Of a stretch of 40,580 bases of DNA, positions 27,729 to 35,861 are shown piece by piece; within the stretch, counting starts at the first letter, position 1, and every line of letters starts with the position of its first letter. This stretch comes from Terrimicrobiaceae bacterium (GTDB lineage: Bacteria > Verrucomicrobiota > Verrucomicrobiia > Chthoniobacterales > JAATET01). The DNA lies in NCBI GenBank assembly GCA_028713285.1, contig JAQTOP010000024.1, forward strand, positions 1-40,580, read 5' to 3'. A model generated the notes under the pieces. That model had not been told where the DNA came from, did no database searches, and saw nothing but the letters and a program-made list of their open reading frames with translations. The position numbers were made by a program, and so were the translations under genes.

Positions 27729-28577
27729 ATGCCTGCAAATCCTTTCAACGGCCATACCGATTACGGCATCGGCATCGGCCTGCGCGTGCCGCATTACCGG
27801 CACATCCTTGCGGAGAAGCCGACGGTCGATTGGTTCGAGATTATCTCGGAAAACTTCATGGTCGATGGCGGGCGTCCGCTTGAGGTGCTCGACCGTATTC
27901 TTGAGCAATACCGCGTCGTTCAACACGGCGTCGCGATGTATTTCGGCAGCGCCGACAAGCTCGATTGCGAGCACATGCGCCGCATCAAGCGCCTCGTCAA
28001 GCGGACGAACACCCCGTGGCTATCCGACCACCTCTGCTGGGGCAGCGTGGATGGCCGCTTCACCCACGACCTGCTGCCGATGCCCTACACCTTTGCCGCA
28101 GCGAAACATACGGCACAGAAAATCCGCGCCGCCCGCGATATCCTCGAAGTCCCCATTTGCGTGGAGAACGTGAGCAGCTACGCGGAATATCACGTCTCGG
28201 AAATGACCGAGTGGGAATTCCTCACCGAAGTTGTCGAGCGCGCCGACTGCGGCATCCTGCTCGACGTAAACAACATCTTCGTCTCCTCGCAGAATCACAA
28301 CTTCGACCCACTCGACTACGTGAATCACATCCCGCATCATCGCGTCGGGCAGATTCATATCGCCGGCCACTCGAAGTTCGAGCGATACATCCTCGACACC
28401 CACGATCATCCCGTGCTCGACCCGGTGTGGAAGCTCTACGAGCACGCGATCCGCCTCACCGGAAATACAGCGACCCTCCTGGAATGGGACGACCGCATCC
28501 CGACATTCGATGAGGTCCATGGCGAAGCGCTCAAGGCCAACGAATTCATCGAGCGGGTCGAATCCTGCGCCGCGTAG
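27729..28577 (+). CDS. bufB: DUF692/MNIO multinuclear iron oxidase
   Basis: This 282-residue TIM-barrel enzyme is of the DUF692 family (MbnB/BufB type), whose members use two or three iron atoms and oxygen to rebuild cysteines into oxazolone-thioamide or thiooxazole groups. The ligand-bearing motifs are present: 'WFEIISENF' (Glu37, Glu41), 'VVQHGVAMYFG' (His66), 'WLSDHLCW' (His101), 'CVENVSSY' (Glu146, Asn147), 'LLDVNNIFVS' (Asp179, Asn181), 'QIHIAGHS' (His210, His214), 'DTHDHPV' (Asp223, His225) and 'LEWDDRIP' (Glu252). Start ATG 27729 follows the hairpin by 24 bp. With 1 bp to bufC, co-translation is likely. Substrate: the six-Cys precursor just upstream. Confidence 0.93.
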   Translation: MPANPFNGHTDYGIGIGLRVPHYRHILAEKPTVDWFEIISENFMVDGGRPLEVLDRILEQYRVVQHGVAMYFGSADKLDCEHMRRIKRLVKRTNTPWLSDHLCWGSVDGRFTHDLLPMPYTFAAAKHTAQKIRAARDILEVPICVENVSSYAEYHVSEMTEWEFLTEVVERADCGILLDVNNIFVSSQNHNFDPLDYVNHIPHHRVGQIHIAGHSKFERYILDTHDHPVLDPVWKLYEHAIRLTGNTATLLEWDDRIPTFDEVHGEALKANEFIERVESCAA

Positions 28578-28578
28578 C

Positions 28579-29490
28579 ATGGAATCCGTCCGCGAATTGA
28601 AGGAGCTCCAGCGCCTCATGGCGTCGATGCTGTTTCGTCCGCTCGACGCGAAGTGGCGCATGCAAAGAACGACCGCTGCCGGCGCGCGCACGGCGGATGC
28701 GGCGGCGGGATTCATCAAACCCAACGACCGGCTCACCTCCTTCGAGCGGCTCGAGATTTACAACCGGCAGTATTGGTTTCGGGTACTCGATTGCCTCTAC
28801 GACGACTACCCCGGCCTGCGCGCAATCCTTGGCGAGCGGAAGTTCATGCGGCTCTGTCGCGCCTACCTGGTGAAATACCCCTCCGCCTCCTTCACATTGC
28901 GCGACCTCGGCAGCCGGCTCGAAAAGTTCCTGCGCGACGAGCCGGATTGGGCTGCGCCGCGCGCCGCGATGGCGCTCGACATGGCGCGCTTCGAGTGGGC
29001 GCAGATCGTCGCGTTCGATGGGCCGTCGAAACCGGCGATCACGATGGACGACGTGCTCGACACGCCGCCGGAGAAATTGCGGCTGGGCGTCCAGCCCTGC
29101 ATCACGCTGCTGGCGCTCGACCACGAGGTCGATCACTTCCTTCAAGCCGTTCGCAAGCGGGACGGCGACGTGCTGCGCGGCGAGGCGAGCAACGCCATCG
29201 ACCACGCGCCGAAATCCGCCGGGAAAAAATCGCGCCTGCGCCCGCCGCGAATTGCGAAGGTCTTTCTCGCAGTCCACCGTTGCGAGAACGAACTCTATTA
29301 CAAGCGGCTCGATCCCGTGGCCTTCCAGTTGCTTGCCGGCCTGCGGGACGGTCTCACGCTCGACACGGCCTGCGCTTTGGCGCTCGGGGGGAATCCCGAT
29401 CCCGCGCTCGCGGGCGAGCTTCGATCCTGGTTCTCCGAATGGTCCGAACTCGGCTGGTTCTGCAAATTCTCCAAACTACAAAGTCCATGA
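28579..29490 (+). CDS. bufC: DUF2063 partner protein of the MNIO enzyme
   Basis: The 303-residue protein has the DUF2063 N-terminal domain (about residues 5-110): 'ELKELQRLMASMLFRPL', 'RLTSFERLEIYNRQYWFRVLDCLYDDYPGLRAILG', 'FMRLCRAYLVKYPSASFTLRDLGSRLEKFL'. Proteins of this kind are the regular partner of DUF692 enzymes (BufC, HvfC) and are thought to bind and present the precursor, as MbnC does. A C-terminal domain (to residue 303) with 'HRCENELYYKRLDPVAFQLLAGL' completes it, matching full-length homologs. It starts 1 bp after bufB and overlaps doxX by 4 bp. Confidence 0.9.
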   Translation: MESVRELKELQRLMASMLFRPLDAKWRMQRTTAAGARTADAAAGFIKPNDRLTSFERLEIYNRQYWFRVLDCLYDDYPGLRAILGERKFMRLCRAYLVKYPSASFTLRDLGSRLEKFLRDEPDWAAPRAAMALDMARFEWAQIVAFDGPSKPAITMDDVLDTPPEKLRLGVQPCITLLALDHEVDHFLQAVRKRDGDVLRGEASNAIDHAPKSAGKKSRLRPPRIAKVFLAVHRCENELYYKRLDPVAFQLLAGLRDGLTLDTACALALGGNPDPALAGELRSWFSEWSELGWFCKFSKLQSP

Positions 29491-29987
29491 ATTCACCCGA
29501 CGCCTCCAACGATTCCCCGCTCCCCGTCCGAACGTATCTACAGTTCGCGCAAGCCGCCTCCTGGCTGCAGTCGCCGCTCCTGCTCGCCGTCCGGCTCTAC
29601 TGGGGCTGGCAATTTTTCCTCACCGGCAAGGGCAAGTTCGAGCACCTCGACAAAGTCACCCAGTTCTTCACCTCTCTTGGCATTCCGATGCCGCATCTCA
29701 ACGCGATCATGGCGGCATCCACCGAGTGCTTCGGCGGCCTGCTGCTCCTGCTCGGCCTCGGCTCCCGGCTGATCTCGATTCCGCTGACCGTCGTGATGAT
29801 CGTCGCCTACCTCACGGCCGATCTTGAGGCCGTCCAGACGATCTTTTCAAAGCCGGAAAACTTCCTCACCGCCGCTCCGTTTCAATTTCTCTTCGCGGTC
29901 GTGCTGGTGCTCGCCTTCGGCCCCGGCGCCTTCTCGATCGACGCATTGATCGCGCGGAAGCTCGGCATCCGCAGGCCGGGCGCTTAA
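29487..29987 (+). CDS. DoxX-family membrane protein
   Basis: The 166-residue protein starts at ATG 29487, overlapping the bufC stop (ATGA). It has four hydrophobic helices; 'LLLAVRLYWGWQFFLTGKGKFEHLDKVTQFFTSLGIPMPHLNAIMAASTECFGGLLLLLGLGSRL' region (residues 31-95) is the DoxX core with its WQFFxTGxxK and E-x2-GGxxLxxG signatures. DoxX proteins are a constant fourth member of BufA/BufB/BufC operons and probably serve an electron-transfer or membrane redox role linked to maturation. It ends 25 bp before the DNA methyltransferase. Confidence 0.9.
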   Translation: MNSPDASNDSPLPVRTYLQFAQAASWLQSPLLLAVRLYWGWQFFLTGKGKFEHLDKVTQFFTSLGIPMPHLNAIMAASTECFGGLLLLLGLGSRLISIPLTVVMIVAYLTADLEAVQTIFSKPENFLTAAPFQFLFAVVLVLAFGPGAFSIDALIARKLGIRRPGA

Positions 29988-30012
29988 AAGGGCGCTGCGC
30001 GATCAAGTGACA

Positions 30013-30867
30013 ATGAAGGATGCTTCTCCGGATAACGTGAGCGGGCCTGGATGGATTGGCATTGGCCAGGGCAGGATCATTTGCGCCGATGCCCTCGAGG
30101 GCCTCAATGAAGTCGCGGATGGGTCGGTCCAGTTGATCATAGCGGATCCGCCATACTTCCAGGTCCTCGTCGAACATGGATGGGACAACTCCTGGAACGG
30201 TCCGGAGGAATATCTCGCATGGACCATCGAATGGGTTCGGGCGTGCAGGCGGGTTCTAAGAGGCGACGGCCTGCTGTATGTTTTTGGCCAGCTCGGAAAG
30301 AGGGAGCACGTGTGGCTGCATACGTGTTCGCTGCTGGCGAAAGAGATGCAGTTTCACGACATGATCATTTGGGATCGCGCGGTCGGCTATAACGAACGAT
30401 CCGATTCATTCACACCGCAGTATGAAATGATCCTGGCCCTGCGCCACGCGGCGAATGCCGCTCCTTACTTCGACAAGGACGCGGTGCGGCTGCCATACGA
30501 AGAGGATAGAATTCAGTCCTATCTGAGGGACAAGCGCTACAAGGACAAGGCGGCCAGAGAGACGCATCTGCGAAAAGGGAAATATGCCACCAACATCCTC
30601 CGCGTGCCGTCCTTGAAGGGTTCCTCGAAGGAAAAGATCGGTCACCCTTCGCAAAAGCCGATCGGACTGATTCATCAACTGGTCCGTTCCAGCAGCCGCC
30701 CTGGTGATACGGTGCTGGATCCTTTCCTGGGCAGCGGAACGACGGCCGCGTCCTGCGAGTCCTTGATGCGAAAATGGATCGGAATCGAGTCGAACAAAGC
30801 CTATTTTGAAATGGCGCGCAGGCGGATCGAAGACACTCTTTCACGCCCCGAGCCCGCCCTCGATTGA
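30013..30867 (+). CDS. Orphan beta-class DNA methyltransferase (N6A/N4C)
   Basis: The 284-residue protein (ATG 30013) is an amino-methylating DNA methyltransferase of the beta group: catalytic motif IV 'IADPPYFQ' (Asp45-Tyr48) comes first, the target recognition part follows in the middle, then 'GHPSQKPIGLIHQLV' (motif X-like) and the SAM-binding motif I 'VLDPFLGSGTTAASC' near residues 235-249. No restriction endonuclease adjoins, so it may act in regulation or protection. Base use (more AT-rich, e.g. 'gaagatagaattcagtcc') differs a little from neighbours, hinting at acquisition. DPPY is compatible with N6-adenine or N4-cytosine methylation; target sequence unknown. Confidence 0.9.
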   Translation: MKDASPDNVSGPGWIGIGQGRIICADALEGLNEVADGSVQLIIADPPYFQVLVEHGWDNSWNGPEEYLAWTIEWVRACRRVLRGDGLLYVFGQLGKREHVWLHTCSLLAKEMQFHDMIIWDRAVGYNERSDSFTPQYEMILALRHAANAAPYFDKDAVRLPYEEDRIQSYLRDKRYKDKAARETHLRKGKYATNILRVPSLKGSSKEKIGHPSQKPIGLIHQLVRSSSRPGDTVLDPFLGSGTTAASCESLMRKWIGIESNKAYFEMARRRIEDTLSRPEPALD

Positions 30868-30951
30868 CGGAGCGTGCGGACGAGGCTGCCGGATTGGTTT
30901 TTCCACCGCCGCGATTGAATTGGCTGCGGTTTTGACGCAGCATCGCAGCCC

Positions 30952-32238
30952 GTGAGTCTCACCGTTTCCCTCACACGCGTTCCCCGGCGCATCGGCTTCA
31001 TCTCGACTCGATTCCACGGCACCGACGGCGTCACGCTCGAGGCCGCGAAATGGGCGCACATCTTCGAGGCGGAGGGAGCTGCGTGTTACTGGATGGCGGG
31101 CCAGCTCGACAAACCCGCGGCGGTGAGCCACCTCGAGCCGCTCGCGTTTTTCAATCATCCCGAGATTCTCGACGTGCAACGGCGCCTCTTCGCCGTGACG
31201 ACGCGGTCCAGGGCCCTCACCGATCAGGTCCATGCGATCAAGGAGCGGCTCAAAAGTGCGATCTACGCCTTCATCGAGCGTTTCGAACTCGAACTGCTCA
31301 TCCCGCAAAACATTCTCGCGATTCCGATGCACATCCCGCTGGGTCTTGCGATGACAGAGGTGATCGCCGAGACGGGCATCGCGACCGTCGCGCACCATCA
31401 CGATTTCACGTGGGAACGCGAGCGGTTTACGGTCACTGCCGGCGCGGACTACCTCGCGGCCGCCTTTCCGCCCACGCTGCCGAGTCTCGAGCACGTCGTC
31501 ATCAATTCGATGCAGCAAAAGGAACTCGCCCGCCGCTACGGCCAGGCATCGAGCGTGATTCCGAACGTAATCGATTTCGAGACGCCTCCGCCCGGCATCG
31601 ACGACTACACGCGCGATTTCCGGAGCGAAATCGGCCTCGCCGCGGAGGACATTCTCGTGCTCCAGCCGACGCGGCTCGTCGCGCGCAAGGGCATCGAGCA
31701 TTCCATCGAGCTGCTGAGGCGTTTGAAGGATCCCCGTTGCAAGCTCGTCTTCTCGCATCCGCCCGGCGACGAAGGCGACGCCTATTTCGATCTGCTGCGC
31801 GAGCGCATCGCGGATGCAGGCATCGAGGCGGTTATGATTTGGGATCGCGTGGGCGAGGCGCGCGGCGTGAACGACCTAGGCAAAAAAATCTACACGCTCA
31901 ACGACATCTATCCGCACGCCGACCTCGTGACCTACCCGAGCCATTACGAGGGCTTTGGCAACGCGTTTCTCGAGGCGATCTATTTCGGCAGGCCCGTCGT
32001 CGTGAACGCCTACGCCGTGTATGCCCGCGACATCGATCCATTGGGCTTCCGCTGCATCGAGATGTCGCAGCTTGTGACGAACGAGGTCGTTGAACAAACG
32101 CGCGCGATTCTGGCGGATGCGGAACTGCGCGAGGAATGGGCGGTGACCAATTTCCGGCTCGGCCTGAAGTTCTTTTCCTACTCCGTCGCCCGCCGGAAGC
32201 TCGCGGGGCGGCTTGCCAGCTTGTTCGGCGAAGGCTAG
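30952..32238 (+). CDS. Glycosyltransferase resembling mannosylglucosyl-3-phosphoglycerate synthase
   Basis: The 428-residue GT-B protein starts at GTG 30952. Its N-terminus 'IGFISTRFHGTDGVTLEAAKWAHI' and the blocks 'LLIPQNILAIPMHIPLGLAM', 'TVAHHHDFTWERERF' and 'SSVIPNVIDFE' are unlike ordinary GT4 enzymes and recall MggA-type synthases, which add mannose to glucosyl-3-phosphoglycerate. The donor half has 'LQPTRLVARKGIEHSIELL' and the E-x7-E block 'HYEGFGNAFLEAIYFGRPVV'. If right, it would extend the product of the GpgS-like enzyme encoded 7.7 kb away. That link is inference from remembered family features; a general GT4 role remains possible. Confidence 0.75.
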   Translation: MSLTVSLTRVPRRIGFISTRFHGTDGVTLEAAKWAHIFEAEGAACYWMAGQLDKPAAVSHLEPLAFFNHPEILDVQRRLFAVTTRSRALTDQVHAIKERLKSAIYAFIERFELELLIPQNILAIPMHIPLGLAMTEVIAETGIATVAHHHDFTWERERFTVTAGADYLAAAFPPTLPSLEHVVINSMQQKELARRYGQASSVIPNVIDFETPPPGIDDYTRDFRSEIGLAAEDILVLQPTRLVARKGIEHSIELLRRLKDPRCKLVFSHPPGDEGDAYFDLLRERIADAGIEAVMIWDRVGEARGVNDLGKKIYTLNDIYPHADLVTYPSHYEGFGNAFLEAIYFGRPVVVNAYAVYARDIDPLGFRCIEMSQLVTNEVVEQTRAILADAELREEWAVTNFRLGLKFFSYSVARRKLAGRLASLFGEG

Positions 32239-32336
32239 GCCGCTGACGCGATGTGGGAAATCGCTCGCCGGCTCGCATCGGTCGCGTCGGATTTCGATTG
32301 AGATCGGCTTCGCGGGCCGGTATGCGAGTGGGCTGA

Positions 32337-33008
32337 ATGAACCTCGGTAAGTCTTCCCTGCTCTGCATCATCGCCATCGTCCTTGCCGGTTGCCAGGGCC
32401 AGATCTTCCCGACACTGACGCCCGAGGAACGGGCGGTCCTCGACTTCAACATCAACGGCGTGAAGATCGGTGGTCGTCCAGGCCAGCTCGCGGTCTTCCC
32501 GCAGGTCCGGCACATCCCGATCAAGCTGGGCGGCTGCGAAGTTTACGAGGTGTATAACGCGACGCCGAACATCTCCGAGATCAAGGCGTGGTATTTCAAC
32601 GACAAGCTCGTGCGGATCGAGCTGCGCTATTTCAACGGCCCTGGCACGACCACATTGGCCCGCTCGGGCGGCTGGGACGGCCTGCGCGATTACCTCATGC
32701 ATAAATTCGGCCCGCCGTCGCGCTTTGGTGCGGACGTTCCCATCGTGGCGACGAAAGGGAGTTGGAAGGTGGAATATGCGAAATTCAACGGCGAATGGAT
32801 TTTCTCCCGCATCAAGCGGCAAATCAATTACAGCGCGATGGCTGACGCGCGAGGCGGCATCGGCGTGATCACCGTGATGGATACGACGCCCATTGTGACG
32901 CCGAAACCGGTTGTCGCGCCCACGCCGGCCAGGGCTGCCCGCGTGAGCCCGACACCGAGCCGCGTGCCGGAGGAAGTCGTCACCCGCGCTCCGAATCCGG
33001 GATTCTAG
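32337..33008 (+). CDS. Lipoprotein of unknown function
   Basis: The 223-residue protein has a lipobox 'VLAGC' (Cys19) after a short signal. The middle part (about residues 35-165) looks like a compact alpha/beta domain: 'NGVKIGGRPGQLAVFPQ', 'CEVYEVYNATPNISEIKAWYFNDKLVRIELRYF', 'YLMHKFGPPSRF', 'WKVEYAKFNGEWIFSRI'. A Thr/Pro/Val/Ala-rich tail ends the chain. The 'GxxPxxLxxxFP ... W.F.ddkLv.i.l.Y' form resembles small periplasmic domains that test for folding or binding, but I cannot name a family. It lies between two glycosyltransferases, with gaps of 98 and 58 bp. Confidence 0.65.
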   Translation: MNLGKSSLLCIIAIVLAGCQGQIFPTLTPEERAVLDFNINGVKIGGRPGQLAVFPQVRHIPIKLGGCEVYEVYNATPNISEIKAWYFNDKLVRIELRYFNGPGTTTLARSGGWDGLRDYLMHKFGPPSRFGADVPIVATKGSWKVEYAKFNGEWIFSRIKRQINYSAMADARGGIGVITVMDTTPIVTPKPVVAPTPARAARVSPTPSRVPEEVVTRAPNPGF

Positions 33009-33066
33009 CGGAAGCACGAATCCTCCGGGTCGCAAACGGCCGCGGCCTTGTGGTAAAGCGCAGGGC

Positions 33067-34194
33067 GTGATTCGCGTTCTTCACGTCATCGACAGCCTCG
33101 ACCTGGGCGGCGCGCAGACCGCGCTGCTGAATCTCGTGACCCATGCGGATGGCTCGCGCTTCCATCACGAAGTCGCCGCGATGCATGGGGAGGGGATGTT
33201 TGGCGCGGCCTTTCGCGCGATTGGGGTTCCCGTCCACTCGCTGTCCGCCCGCCGATGGCCGCCGGCGTATTTGAGGAATCTTCCGCTCCTGCTGCGACGC
33301 GGCGGCTTCGACATCGTCCACTGCCACCTCTTCGCGTCGAACTGGCTCGCCAAACCGCTGGCGGCCGCCTGCGGTGCGCGCTGCATTTACCATCACGACC
33401 AATGCAACGACGCGTTCCGCGCAGACTCGCCGCTCGCGGTGCTCGTGGACGCGCTCACGAATCGGCTCTCCACGCGCATCCTGGCGGTGTCGCATTCGGT
33501 TGAGGCATTCAATCTGCGCGTCGAGGCGATGCCGCCGGAACGCGTCACCTATTTTCCGAACAGCGTCGATCTTTCGCAATTCCGCCCCGCCGCCGCGAGC
33601 GAGCGCACCGCGGCCCGCGCCGCATTCGATCTGCCCGCGGACGCTTTGATTATCGGCGGAGTCGGGCGGCTGACCCCGCAGAAAAATTTCGGCCTGCTCA
33701 TCGAGGCGGCGGCGCCATTGCTCGCCGAGCGCGCCGATGTGGTCGTCGCCCTCTTCGGCTCCGGGCCCGAGGAGGCCGCATTGCGCGCGGCGGCGAAGGG
33801 GAAGCCGGTGCGCATTTTGGGCACGGTCGCCGACCGCGCGGCGATCTATCGCGCGCTGGATGTGCTGGTGCTGCCCTCTCGCTTCGAGGGCCTCCCCATG
33901 ACGCTCCTCGAGGCCATGGCCTCGGGTGTGCCGGTGCTCGCCTCGGGCGTCGATGGCGTGCGGGAGATCGCAACGCCCGGCGAACACGCGCTGCTCGCTC
34001 CGTCGGGCAACGCCGCGGCGTTTCGCGCCGCCCTGCGCGAGCTTTGCGCCGGGCCGGCTTTGCGCGAGCGCCTCGCCGCCGCCGCGCTCGCGCTCGTGCG
34101 GGAGCGGTTCGACGCCCGCGCGCTCGCCGTCGAATTGGAGGCATGGTATCTTCACGACCTAACCCGCCTCGGATCGCGTGCGACCGCCGCTTGA
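33067..34194 (+). CDS. GT4-family glycosyltransferase
   Basis: The 375-residue protein begins with GTG 33067 (IRVLHVIDSLDLGGAQTALLNL), the standard GT4 opening with a glycine-rich acceptor loop. 'DIVHCHLFASNWLAKPLA' follows. The donor half shows 'GGVGRLTPQKNFGLLIEAA', 'LFGSGPEE', 'ALDVLVLPSRFEGLPMTLLEAMASGVPVLAS' (the E-x7-E motif) and 'GVREIA'. It transfers a sugar from a nucleotide sugar at the inner face of the membrane, probably for cell-surface glycans. It overlaps the next lipoprotein gene by 17 bp. Sugar and acceptor unknown. Confidence 0.9.
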   Translation: MIRVLHVIDSLDLGGAQTALLNLVTHADGSRFHHEVAAMHGEGMFGAAFRAIGVPVHSLSARRWPPAYLRNLPLLLRRGGFDIVHCHLFASNWLAKPLAAACGARCIYHHDQCNDAFRADSPLAVLVDALTNRLSTRILAVSHSVEAFNLRVEAMPPERVTYFPNSVDLSQFRPAAASERTAARAAFDLPADALIIGGVGRLTPQKNFGLLIEAAAPLLAERADVVVALFGSGPEEAALRAAAKGKPVRILGTVADRAAIYRALDVLVLPSRFEGLPMTLLEAMASGVPVLASGVDGVREIATPGEHALLAPSGNAAAFRAALRELCAGPALRERLAAAALALVRERFDARALAVELEAWYLHDLTRLGSRATAA

Positions 34195-34609
34195 GAGTTT
34201 TCGGCGGTGGGTGATGGCGGCGTGCGCCGCCGCACTGCTCGCGGGCTGCGCCAGCGAGACCTTCGCGCCCGACGCCGCGCCGGAGTTCGTTGTGATTCAC
34301 AACCAGACGCCGTTTTATCATCTGGGTCCGCAGCAGACGGGACCGCCCGACGCGCGGCTCGCGAAGGATGACCGGCTCCGCATGCTTCGCAGTGAGTTCG
34401 GCTACAGCCTGATGCTGCTGCCGGATGGCCGGACCGGCTACGTGGCGAACGAAGACCTCGACTCCGCGCCGCCGCTGCCGATCGAGAAACGCGGCGGGCT
34501 GGCGGACGAAGCGCCGCTGCCGAAACCGGATCTGGCGGCGACCCCGGCGGACGCGCCCATCGTCGGCGCGGACTCCCCGCACCATGCCAAAAAGCCGGTC
34601 AAGCCGTGA
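34178..34609 (+). CDS. Small lipoprotein with SH3-like segment
   Basis: Starting at GTG 34178 (MRPPLESFRRWVMAACAAALLAGC; ATG 34214 is an alternative), the 143-residue protein has a lipobox 'LLAGC' (Cys24). The segment from about residue 38 to 92 ('PEFVVIHNQTPFYHLGPQQ', 'DDRLRMLRSEFGYSLMLLPDGRTGYVANEDL') resembles a bacterial SH3 domain ('..vkv..G..v.V......gw..v.l.dGr.GwV...dl'). The remainder is Pro/Ala-rich. SH3-like lipoproteins often bind cell wall peptides. It ends convergent with the TPR gene, overlapping by 11 bp. Confidence 0.65.
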   Translation: MRPPLESFRRWVMAACAAALLAGCASETFAPDAAPEFVVIHNQTPFYHLGPQQTGPPDARLAKDDRLRMLRSEFGYSLMLLPDGRTGYVANEDLDSAPPLPIEKRGGLADEAPLPKPDLAATPADAPIVGADSPHHAKKPVKP

Positions 34610-35861
34610 GCTGTTCGTCGCCCGCGACGAGTTCCTGCCAGAGCCGCTTGTAGTCGGGTTCGTAGCGCTGGTCCTGGAAGTCGAACATGTGCAGGCGCAG
34701 CCGCACGATTTCCTCGACGCGCGGGGAAATATCCTCGACCGCCTCGCGCAGCAGGCGAAATGCCGCCGGCACGCGATCCCACAGCACGGCGTAGGATTCG
34801 ATGAACTCGCGCGCGTATCCGATCTCGGCGCGATCGCTCGGCTGCCAGATCGCATGTTCCGGCGGCGGCGGAGATTCCAGCAGGAGCGGAGCGATGTAGA
34901 TGTTCTTCAAAATCGCCGAGCGATAGCGGGCCGTGCTCTCGGCGTCGCGTCCGAAATACGCGTGCAACAGCGCCCAGCCGAAGAGGAACGACGGCTCGGC
35001 GTAGTCGCGCGGATATGCGCGCTCGTAGGCGTCGAAGGATGCCTGCGCGGCGTCGAACTCATCCGCGAGCATGTGCACCATCGGCACCAGGAAACGCGCA
35101 CCCTGGTGGTCGAGCGGATTGATCTCCAGCAGATCGGCGAGCGTCTCGGCCGCGCCCGAGTAGCGCTGCTGATGCCAGAGCGTCATCGCGCGACCGTAGA
35201 TCGCGCGCAGGTAGGGACGCGTCCCGCTTTCGGACCACCACCGCGGCGTCCGTCCGCTCCAGTGCGGGTATTCGCGGTCGATCACCTCGTCGTAGGCGCG
35301 CAACGAGGCCGTCCAGTCGCCCGCGCGAAACTCCGCATCCGCCAGCTCGATGCGGGCGCGGGAGCAATCGGCGTCGTGGTCGATGGCCTTCTTCAACAGG
35401 GCGATCTTTTTCGTTTCCGACCGCACGCGCAGCGCGGTGTTCAACAATCCGGCCGCCACATCGCCGGACGTCGCCGCGTTCGCTTCGCCATGGCCCTCGG
35501 CATATTTCGCGGTGAGCACCTGGAAGTCCTTGCCCTCGCCCCGGGTGAATCGCGTGAATTGGATGTTGAGCCGGTAGTCCTCCGCAAAGGCCTGCCACGC
35601 CTCGTGATCCCACTCCTCGCTCTCGGCGATCAACAGGCGGTCGGGCGCTCCGACGCGGTCGATGAGCGCGCCGAGAAAATCCTCCACCTGTTCCTGGTCG
35701 AGCTCCTCGAGCATCTCGGGCGCGGCCACGGGCACGCCTCGCGAGTCGGTGACGATCATCAGCGTGGGCAGAATGAAGTCCTCTCCCGACGGAAGCGGAT
35801 CTTCGAGATCGATCCAGAAAAGCGTCCAGGAGGTCTTGGCGGATTTGAGCGGCTGGATCAT
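34599..35861 (-). CDS. TPR-containing protein
   Basis: The 420-residue protein starts at ATG 35861, overlapping the stop of the exonuclease gene (ATGA); ATG 35888 in the same frame is less likely. The N-terminal part ('SWTLFWIDLEDPLPSGEDFILPTLMIVTDSRGVPVAAPEMLEELD') looks like a DUF6930-type domain. From about residue 150 tetratricopeptide-like helices appear: 'ALLKKAIDHDADCSRARIELADAEFRAGDWTASLRAYDEVI', 'YGRAMTLWHQQRYSGAAETLADLLEINPLDHQGARFLV', 'SFLFGWALLHAYFGRDAESTARYRSAI'. It is probably a cytoplasmic scaffold. Coupling to the nuclease is the only functional hint. Confidence 0.75.
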   Translation of the reverse strand: MIQPLKSAKTSWTLFWIDLEDPLPSGEDFILPTLMIVTDSRGVPVAAPEMLEELDQEQVEDFLGALIDRVGAPDRLLIAESEEWDHEAWQAFAEDYRLNIQFTRFTRGEGKDFQVLTAKYAEGHGEANAATSGDVAAGLLNTALRVRSETKKIALLKKAIDHDADCSRARIELADAEFRAGDWTASLRAYDEVIDREYPHWSGRTPRWWSESGTRPYLRAIYGRAMTLWHQQRYSGAAETLADLLEINPLDHQGARFLVPMVHMLADEFDAAQASFDAYERAYPRDYAEPSFLFGWALLHAYFGRDAESTARYRSAILKNIYIAPLLLESPPPPEHAIWQPSDRAEIGYAREFIESYAVLWDRVPAAFRLLREAVEDISPRVEEIVRLRLHMFDFQDQRYEPDYKRLWQELVAGDEQLTA

